Assembly (NCBI RefSeq): GCF_001606025.1
Contig: NZ_CP014945.1
Span: forward strand, 930,001-994,000
Origin: Psychrobacter alimentarius
Lineage (GTDB): Bacteria > Pseudomonadota > Gammaproteobacteria > Pseudomonadales > Moraxellaceae
DNA: 64,000 nt
Reading direction: 5' to 3'
Within the stretch, counting starts at the first letter, position 1. Each line of letters begins with the position of its first letter. Positions 57,303 to 64,000 of the stretch are shown piece by piece. The position numbers and the translations under genes are program-made. Below the pieces are notes generated by a model. That model saw only the letters and a list, made by a program, of their open reading frames with translations, did not search any database and was not told the origin of the DNA.

Positions 57303-60300
57303 ATGAAACATCAGCCTTCAACGCCATCGCGCAACGTATCAATCATGCAGCGTGTTATTGTCAACACACAGGATGATATTAGCAACCACAGCCATCAAGA
57401 GAATTTTCAAAAGACGATGAACGATACGCATAATAATGTCCCACGTATTTATTTTAGACGTTCCGCACTTTTTACAGCATTAGCAACCAGCCTAGTCGGC
57501 TTTGGAATTGTGCCTATAGCATTTGCTGATACCACAGATAGTACAACAATTGATAATCAATCTATTACTGATCAAGCCATGGCTGATAAAGCATCCAGCT
57601 TAGTAGAAGGCAACACTGAGCAAGAGAATGATCAGCTTAATATGGCTTTAGATGCATTACGCCTAAAGAAGGCAGTAGAACAAGGCATCATCGAGCAATC
57701 TGTATTGGATGATTACGCCGAACAAAGTCTCGGTGCCAAAAAATCAGATTCAAAAACTGAAACCACGCAAAACCCAAATACTCAGTCTCCAAACACGTCT
57801 AACTCTCAGACGAATATGAATTATGCAGAAAATGTGGATAGCAATCTTGATCTGTCTGACAATGCCAATGACGATTTAGCACAACAAGCCGCAACGATAC
57901 AACAACAGGGTTATCAGATGATGACACCTGAGCAGATTGATCGTGAGCTGGCTGCGATGGATCTACAAAATACACAAGACATTGATGATATAAACAATAG
58001 TAATAGCCTTAACAATAAGAGCAATACTATCAGCAGCAATGACAGTGATTTTGATGGACCAATTGCAACGTTGGCAGATACTACTCCGCCAATTGGCTTA
58101 GATGCGGAACTGGATGCGAACAGTCTGCCCATACCTAATAACCTCGATACATTAGGTCGAAATGAGACAGCAGCTGAGCAAGCCGAAACGTCTGAGGTTA
58201 TGTCGCGCCCGATCGATGTAAGCGATGCTGTCAGTAGTAGAGATGAGGAAGGAACGAGTGAAGGTATCGTTGCAGCAGGTGGTGTCACTGGTGCAGAGAG
58301 CACCTCATCATCAGATATTATAAATCCTGATGATTACTTGCCAGATTATCAAACAGAAGATCAGGCGATTAGCCAAAGCATCGAGCAAGCGGACAAACCC
58401 AAGCCTTTAGCTCGTAACAGAGGAAATATCGTCAAACGCCTTTATAACCGTTTGTTTAATAGTGGTGCCATAACATTACCACACGTAGACACCACGATTT
58501 ATATGAGTCAAGCAGCGCCTGATGGTACGGTGGATAACACATCAAAAGTAGTCAAGGCAGATAATGATATTCAGCCTATGAAAAACATCAAAGCAGCGCT
58601 TGATGATACAACCGTACAATCAGTGGTCGACTTTACAGCCGCCTTGCCTCGATTACGCGAAACAGCGTTAGATGCTGCCAAAGCTGTTGGATATTATGAT
58701 GTTACCTTGCGTTTACGCCAGCCCAATGCCGATACGATAGATGTCATTATCGATGAATTGGGCGAACCTGTGCGCGTGGATAGTCGCATTGTTGAGATTC
58801 GCGGTGAAGGCCGTGAACAAAAAGAGTTTATTGAGTTTGAAAAAGAGCTGCCCCCACAAGAAGGCGATATTTTTAATCATCGTGTGTATCAAAACAGCAA
58901 AGCTGCGCTTGAGTCGCTGAGCAATACCTATGGGTATTTTGATCAATATTGGTTGAACAAGTCTGTCGATATTATCTTGCCTGATAATACAGCAGATATC
59001 TCTTTAATCTACAATACTGGCGATCGTTATGAGTTTGATGATGTAGTGTTCTTTACATATGATGCAGAAACGAACACGCTGACTCAAGATCCAGATAAGC
59101 TGCCTGTCGAATTGTCATTATTACAGCAGCTGTTTGAATTCAAGCCTGGCGATCCGTTTTATCGTCCAGATGTGACTAAGTTCAGCAACGATTTGTCAGC
59201 CACACGTTACTTTAATACGGTCAACGTCGAATCAATACTGCCGCCAAATGAACGCAGTGAAGCCAGCACATTGGCATTTAGCAATGCGCCAAACACCGAT
59301 AATGAAACACTAGATGGTGATATCAATAGTGATGGGACAACAAGCGCTGTCGCTATAAATGCTGATAATGCCAATGGTGCAGAAACCTTAACAGCAGCCA
59401 ATAATTCGCGTAATATCAGCCAAGACAATGCCAGCACTTCTGTTGATTCGGATGAGGTTGGCACAGCAAGCCAAAGCGATACTAGTGCCAACAGTGGCGA
59501 TACAGTGAACCCAGCTGATATTGCTACCCTCGAGTTTGAGGCGGATGAAGAAACACTAGACAAACTGCAAGCCATTAGACGAAAAGCAGAACGCTTGAGC
59601 AACTTACCAGATGATCGTGTATTAGATGAAAAAGATCAAGAAGCGCAGAATCTGTTAGGCAAAATCAGTGATTCAATCAGTAATGTGGCTCAAAAAATAT
59701 TCCCTGATGAAAAAAGTATTCTTGCAGATGAAAATTTTGTGCCACCAACACTAGCAGGACGCAAAACCCCGCAAGATGTCGTAGAAAGCAAAAAAGTACC
59801 GCTGTATGTTTTCGTATCTTCCAGTAAGCCTCGGGATGCTCAAGTTGGTCTTGGTTATGGCACAGATACAGGCGTACGAGCAACGGCAAAAATAGATTAT
59901 AACTTATTGAACCGTCAAGGTTATCAGGCGGGAGCAGAAACTGAAGTCTCAAGAATTAATAAAAATATAGGCGTTTACGCCAGTCGACCTTGGAAGCATC
60001 CACTCAATGACAAGTTGGAAGGACGCCTCACGTATGAAGAAGAGGTAATCGATCAAGGCGAAGGTAACTTTGATCTATCTACTCGCACACTAAAAGCAGC
60101 ATTGAACCGCAATATCCGTCGTGAAGAAGGCTGGAATAGTAGCTACTCTGTGCGTTATCGTTTGGATGAGCTTGAAACAGGCGTTGATGATACTAAGTTG
60201 GACGATCTTCCAATACGTTTTACTTCTTCTAGCCCTAAGCAAAAAGCATTGCTATTTGGCTATGGTATTAATAAAACCAGTGTTGATAATGCGACCAATC

Positions 60301-60827
60301 CAACGCGTGGTATACGCCAGTATTACTCACTTGAAGCTGGAACAGAGAGCGCCTTTAGTGATACTGATTTGGCAATCGCGCGTGCAGGGGTCAGTGGTAT
60401 TTATAGCTTTGGCGAAGACAAAAAGCATCAGGTACTAGGTAGTCTAAACACAGGCTACATTTGGGCGGATGATTTTTATGATGTGCCTTATAAACTTCGC
60501 TTCTTTGCAGGTGGCGATCAGAGTATCCGAGGCTACGACTATGAAAGTTTATCTCCGATTGATAAAGGCTATCTAACGGGGGGACAGATTCTCGCAGTGG
60601 GTAGTGCAGAGTACAATTATGAATTCAGACCTGGCTTTCGTGGTGCATTTTTCACTGATGTAGGTAATGCCTATGACAAGAATTTTGATACTGAGACAAA
60701 AGTTGGTGTTGGTGTTGGGGTTCGCTGGGCATCACCCATTGGCGTGGTCAGAGTCGATGTGGCAGCTGGGGTGACAGAAGATAGCATCCCAGTCAGGCTG
60801 CATTTCTTTATTGGCTCGCCCTTATAA
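57303..60827 (+). CDS. tamA: Translocation and assembly module subunit TamA, expanded form
   Basis: TamA is an Omp85-family outer-membrane barrel that pairs with TamB. This product is 1174 aa, about twice the E. coli length. Met39 (57417) begins a normal signal peptide (RRSALFTALATSLVGFGI), while ATG 57303 has the better ribosome-binding site (TAGGAA). A 330-residue acidic Asp/Asn/Ser/Gln-rich region follows. POTRA-like domains begin near 440 (DVTLRLRQPNADTIDVIIDE) and are interrupted by a second low-complexity insert (about 645-760). The barrel (from ~830) has GGDQSIRGYDYE with the conserved RGY. It is followed 69 bp later by tamB, the usual operon. Confidence 0.9.
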   Translation: MKHQPSTPSRNVSIMQRVIVNTQDDISNHSHQENFQKTMNDTHNNVPRIYFRRSALFTALATSLVGFGIVPIAFADTTDSTTIDNQSITDQAMADKASSLVEGNTEQENDQLNMALDALRLKKAVEQGIIEQSVLDDYAEQSLGAKKSDSKTETTQNPNTQSPNTSNSQTNMNYAENVDSNLDLSDNANDDLAQQAATIQQQGYQMMTPEQIDRELAAMDLQNTQDIDDINNSNSLNNKSNTISSNDSDFDGPIATLADTTPPIGLDAELDANSLPIPNNLDTLGRNETAAEQAETSEVMSRPIDVSDAVSSRDEEGTSEGIVAAGGVTGAESTSSSDIINPDDYLPDYQTEDQAISQSIEQADKPKPLARNRGNIVKRLYNRLFNSGAITLPHVDTTIYMSQAAPDGTVDNTSKVVKADNDIQPMKNIKAALDDTTVQSVVDFTAALPRLRETALDAAKAVGYYDVTLRLRQPNADTIDVIIDELGEPVRVDSRIVEIRGEGREQKEFIEFEKELPPQEGDIFNHRVYQNSKAALESLSNTYGYFDQYWLNKSVDIILPDNTADISLIYNTGDRYEFDDVVFFTYDAETNTLTQDPDKLPVELSLLQQLFEFKPGDPFYRPDVTKFSNDLSATRYFNTVNVESILPPNERSEASTLAFSNAPNTDNETLDGDINSDGTTSAVAINADNANGAETLTAANNSRNISQDNASTSVDSDEVGTASQSDTSANSGDTVNPADIATLEFEADEETLDKLQAIRRKAERLSNLPDDRVLDEKDQEAQNLLGKISDSISNVAQKIFPDEKSILADENFVPPTLAGRKTPQDVVESKKVPLYVFVSSSKPRDAQVGLGYGTDTGVRATAKIDYNLLNRQGYQAGAETEVSRINKNIGVYASRPWKHPLNDKLEGRLTYEEEVIDQGEGNFDLSTRTLKAALNRNIRREEGWNSSYSVRYRLDELETGVDDTKLDDLPIRFTSSSPKQKALLFGYGINKTSVDNATNPTRGIRQYYSLEAGTESAFSDTDLAIARAGVSGIYSFGEDKKHQVLGSLNTGYIWADDFYDVPYKLRFFAGGDQSIRGYDYESLSPIDKGYLTGGQILAVGSAEYNYEFRPGFRGAFFTDVGNAYDKNFDTETKVGVGVGVRWASPIGVVRVDVAAGVTEDSIPVRLHFFIGSPL

Positions 60828-60896
60828 TTGGATTTAGTGGTTTTTTTATTTATCGTGCCAATTGCTGGTAATCATTCTTTAACGTAGTTGAGTGTC

Positions 60897-63800
60897 ATGC
60901 TGACAAATAATACCCCGCCTAATAACTCACCAGATGAAGATCCAGCACAGCGCGATGCTCGTGCAGTCAAACGTTGGTATCCGCTGTCTTTTTTACTCAA
61001 GCTACTGGTGCTGATCTTAATCGTATTAGTGATTATGTTTGCGGTCTTCTTCTATGCGGTAGGCACCGATTCAGGTACCAAATTTGTATTAGACAAAATC
61101 AGTGCCGAGACAGGAATCAAGTTTAAGTACGGGCGCGGTAACTTACGTGATGGTATTTGGATTACGGACATCGATATCGACGCGACTGAAGATCTTGAAA
61201 TACTGATCGATAAAGCCTATGTCAAGATTGGTTGGCGTGCTGTGTTTGCCAAAGAAGTGCATTTGCGTGATGCAGACATACAAACCATTGAGATTCTCAA
61301 TAATAAGCCGCCAACAGGCGAGCCGTTCGACTATAAGACCTTGCAGTTGCCAGTGAACTTGCGTTTTGATCAAGCTAACATTAAAAAAGTTATCTATAAG
61401 CAAGTGACTAAAGACCCCATTATTGTTCATGATATTGCTGCCCGTGATTTGACATGGGTGGGTAGTAAGGTGACGGTTGGACGTGGTGATTTACGCTATG
61501 GCGATATAGTTAAAATCAGTGCATTGCAAGGTGATATTGATTTACAAGGTGATTATCCGCTGGACTTGAGTGCCATTGCAGAAGTCAGTGCCTTAGAAAA
61601 AGCCTATATCGACCCGCTCAATATTACGGCAACAGGAACGCTAAAACGTACAGTCGGTAAAGTACGTAGCCGCTATAATGATAGTGATGTTAGCGGTGAT
61701 TTTGTTGTGCAAGGACTGGATACTGATTCGCCGTTTCAGGCAAAATTGCAGTGGGATGATATTTTAATTCCCTATGCCGAAGATCAGAACATTCGTCTAA
61801 AAAGTGGTAGAGCAACTGCAACAGGGGTTGTCTCAGAAATACGCTTGCGAATCAATACTGAGCTAACAGCAAAAGACATTCCGTCTGGTCACTATCAAGG
61901 TCGCGGTATTATCGCAAACAGTCAGTTACGTATTGATCGCTTGGATGCTGAAGTTCCTGCTGGTCATTTGATATTGCAGGGTATTTTAGATTGGCAGAAC
62001 AGCTTTGATGCAAAACTGCGAGCGACTGGTAGCAATTTCGATATTCGTAAAGCCATTCCGAATGAATATGCCGACTTTAAAGCGTATGCACCGCAAAAGC
62101 TTAACGGTAGACTGTCATTGCATTATCAGCTTCAGAATACCTCTGGTAATACACAGATTGATGCAGATTTGCGTCAACGAGATGGTGAGCACCTTAATGC
62201 CAATATAGTCGCTGGTAAGACATCAGCGAAATCTAAGCAAGCTGCGCCTTGGTACATTGATGCAAGATGGGAGAACCTCATCCGTCGAAATGTGCCCAAT
62301 ATCGGCAACATTGACAGTCCAAGCGGACAAGCAAATGTCATTGTTCAGGGGTCACGACTCTCCGTCGATGGCAAGGCAGTTATCAATGAATTGAACGCTG
62401 CACCCAAAGGAAACTATGATGTTCGCCTGCGTAAAGCTGGAGATGTTATTGATATCAACCGTCTTAACTATACAGGTATAGTGGGCGATTTATCAGGTAC
62501 TGGACAGATTCAGCTGGCAAACAAACGCCGCCCATTATCATGGCAAGTTGATGCGCGTACCAATGGACTATTGCCCAAACAGTATCGCAGTGATTTACCG
62601 CTTGAGCGTTTGACTGGTAACATCAGTGCGCGTGGTCGTCTATTGAATATTACTAAAGGCGGCGTAAGTGGTCAGCGCCATATTGTTACTTTAAACAATA
62701 CGGATTTGCAGGCACAGCTTGATGCCACGCAAGATAGCCGTACTATTGGCATAACAGGTGGCGGTGATGCCAGTGTCGATATCGTCAATGGTGAGCTATC
62801 TGTCTTTGATGCAAGATTTAATGGACAGATTGATACGGCAGATGTACCGAAAGGACGCCTTGTTATCGATGCGGCAGGTACACCAAATCTTATCAGCATC
62901 CGCAAAGTCACTTACAATGGTGAAGCAGGGGCTGTGAATGCCAAAGGCGTTATCGATTTGCGCAAAAATATTGGCTGGACCATTGATGGACGCTTCGATC
63001 AGTTTAACTTGGGCTATTTCTTACCTAATAACCCAGCAATCATTACGGGTGATCTAAAAACCAGTGGTGAATGGCAAACTGCGCCCAAAAACCAAGCAAA
63101 TGCGGCGGGCAAGTTGCAGCGCTTTGCAGTCAATTTCGATGGCATACTAGATGCAGAGCAACTACCAGCAGGCAAGTTGACCGTTGATGCTAGCGGTGAT
63201 GCGCAATTGATTCGTATCAAACGTCTGCGTCATGTAGGCGCAGCAGGCAGTATTGACGCCAAAGGCACCGTAGATGTGCGTCAAGGTATTGCTTGGGATA
63301 TTGATGCGGTAATGGATCGCTTTAACCTAGGATATTTCTTAAAAGACACGCCAAGTCTTATCACGGGTACCATCAATACTGACGGTCGTTGGAGTGATAC
63401 GCAGCAAACCATCAATGTTGATCAGATTGATCTTAGAGGTATGCTAAAAGGCCAGACGCTGAGTGCCAAAGGCAGCTTAGCAGCAAAAATGCGTCTGCCA
63501 AAAGACTTAGCAAGCTATTTCAAACGTCTTCAAACACAAGACGCCCAAGCACAATATAGACAAGTCAATGCCTTGATTGATAGTTTAAATGCGGACAATC
63601 TAGTACTGCGCTGGGGTGATAATTACATTACAGCAAATGGTAATGCCAAGCAGTTACAAGCAAAAATCAATATTACCAGTTTGGATCAGCTTTCAGATAA
63701 GCTGACAGGTAAAGTCACAGGCGGTGCGACTTTAGCGCAGCCAGCAGGACAGGCGTTACCAACCATTTATATTGATTTGGTAGGTGAGCGTCTTGCACTG

Positions 63801-64000
63801 CCAGGTTTTGTCTTACGTCAAGGACGCGTGCGCGGCAAGCTGGTCAACTTGGCAAATAGTCCAAGCCAATTGATTATCACGGCTGAAGGTTTAGATGCGG
63901 CTGGTCAAAGCTTTAAGCGCCTCAATGTTACCTTCAATGGTACTGAGCAGGCACATGTCGTCGATCTTGGCGTTGCCAATGAGCAACTTGATATCAATGC
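60897..64000 (+). CDS. tamB: TamB-like inner-membrane/periplasmic protein, 5' part
   Basis: TamB spans the periplasm from the inner membrane to TamA and is implicated in moving lipids or proteins to the outer membrane. The frame runs from ATG 60897 to the end of the window without a stop, giving 1034 residues. Residues 30-58 form one signal anchor (FLLKLLVLILIVLVIMFAVF is its core). The rest is repetitive beta-strand sequence typical of the AsmA/TamB beta-taco, starting with GTKFVLDKISAETGIKFKYG and ...RGNLRDGIWITDIDI. Two adjacent ~106-residue units are clearly alike (see the repeat at 62860). The TamB C-terminal domain lies outside the window. Confidence 0.92.
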   Translation, partial: MLTNNTPPNNSPDEDPAQRDARAVKRWYPLSFLLKLLVLILIVLVIMFAVFFYAVGTDSGTKFVLDKISAETGIKFKYGRGNLRDGIWITDIDIDATEDLEILIDKAYVKIGWRAVFAKEVHLRDADIQTIEILNNKPPTGEPFDYKTLQLPVNLRFDQANIKKVIYKQVTKDPIIVHDIAARDLTWVGSKVTVGRGDLRYGDIVKISALQGDIDLQGDYPLDLSAIAEVSALEKAYIDPLNITATGTLKRTVGKVRSRYNDSDVSGDFVVQGLDTDSPFQAKLQWDDILIPYAEDQNIRLKSGRATATGVVSEIRLRINTELTAKDIPSGHYQGRGIIANSQLRIDRLDAEVPAGHLILQGILDWQNSFDAKLRATGSNFDIRKAIPNEYADFKAYAPQKLNGRLSLHYQLQNTSGNTQIDADLRQRDGEHLNANIVAGKTSAKSKQAAPWYIDARWENLIRRNVPNIGNIDSPSGQANVIVQGSRLSVDGKAVINELNAAPKGNYDVRLRKAGDVIDINRLNYTGIVGDLSGTGQIQLANKRRPLSWQVDARTNGLLPKQYRSDLPLERLTGNISARGRLLNITKGGVSGQRHIVTLNNTDLQAQLDATQDSRTIGITGGGDASVDIVNGELSVFDARFNGQIDTADVPKGRLVIDAAGTPNLISIRKVTYNGEAGAVNAKGVIDLRKNIGWTIDGRFDQFNLGYFLPNNPAIITGDLKTSGEWQTAPKNQANAAGKLQRFAVNFDGILDAEQLPAGKLTVDASGDAQLIRIKRLRHVGAAGSIDAKGTVDVRQGIAWDIDAVMDRFNLGYFLKDTPSLITGTINTDGRWSDTQQTINVDQIDLRGMLKGQTLSAKGSLAAKMRLPKDLASYFKRLQTQDAQAQYRQVNALIDSLNADNLVLRWGDNYITANGNAKQLQAKINITSLDQLSDKLTGKVTGGATLAQPAGQALPTIYIDLVGERLALPGFVLRQGRVRGKLVNLANSPSQLIITAEGLDAAGQSFKRLNVTFNGTEQAHVVDLGVANEQLDIN
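62860..63400 (+). repeat. Tandem ~106-aa duplication within tamB
   Basis: Blocks INAKG/IDAKG repeat at a 318-bp offset: GRLVIDAAG, AGAVNAKGVIDLRKNIGWTI and DQFNLGYFLPNNPAIITGDL in unit one match GKLTVDASG, AGSIDAKGTVDVRQGIAWDI and DRFNLGYFLKDTPSLITGTI in unit two. The duplication is in frame. Confidence 0.85.

Overview
This 64-kb window is a chromosomal segment of a gammaproteobacterium of the family Moraxellaceae, most likely Psychrobacter or a close relative. The genus call is inference from recognised protein families, moderate AT richness, Moraxellaceae-type sequence variants (for example an NNRY motif in UppS) and gene order; no database search was possible. It reads almost entirely as core genome. 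I see no insertion sequence, prophage, integrase, CRISPR array or toxin-antitoxin pair. There is one tRNA, tRNA-Leu(UAG).

Layout. 1-5.3 kb: the end of an iron-type ABC permease and its ATPase, the tRNA methyltransferase CmoM, a secreted lipase-like lipoprotein and a 59-aa Cys-rich periplasmic protein. 5.3-15.4 kb: gyrA with a long structured leader, a tandem pair of RarD-type transporters, a glutathione transferase, an 82-aa membrane protein, RNase Z, a DUF815 ATPase and a Hanks-type kinase. 15.4-19.1 kb: tRNA-Leu with its own promoter and terminator, then the nitrogen two-component pair ntrB-ntrC. 19.2-32.5 kb: the envelope and isoprenoid cluster rimO, pyrH, frr, uppS, cdsA, dxr, rseP, bamA, lpxD, fabZ, lpxA. 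It lacks the usual skp gene between bamA and lpxD. 32.8-39.6 kb: an NSS transporter with its 43-aa MetS-like partner, tgt, a SOUL-family protein, asd and a membrane-anchored endonuclease/exonuclease/phosphatase protein. 39.6-47 kb: surA and lptD on the minus strand, divergent from amgK-murU. 47-50 kb: a cyanide-insensitive-type cytochrome bd operon (cioA, cioB, a 38-aa DUF2474 protein). 50.4-56.9 kb: a large alpha/beta-hydrolase lipoprotein, a Gln/Asn-rich secreted TPR-like protein, coq7 and an LplT-like transporter. 57.3 kb to the end: a very large tamA followed by tamB, which runs off the window.

The dominant theme is building the outer membrane. BamA and TamA/TamB handle outer-membrane proteins and lipids, and SurA is the periplasmic chaperone. 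LptD inserts LPS, LpxD and LpxA begin lipid A, and RseP controls the envelope stress response. UppS, Dxr and AmgK/MurU supply the undecaprenyl carrier and recycled peptidoglycan precursors. CdsA makes CDP-diacylglycerol, and the LplT-like carrier beside tamAB may handle lysophospholipids.

No wholly new multi-gene system is visible. The points most worth a second look are lineage-specific: intrinsically disordered expansions in TamA and LptD (the latter a 15-bp DNA tandem repeat), the absent skp, hairpin-bearing leaders of gyrA and of the 38.5-kb gene, an apparent orphan transcription unit at 39.6-39.9 kb, the paired RarD paralogues with basic tails, and several genes under 60 codons that annotation can easily miss.
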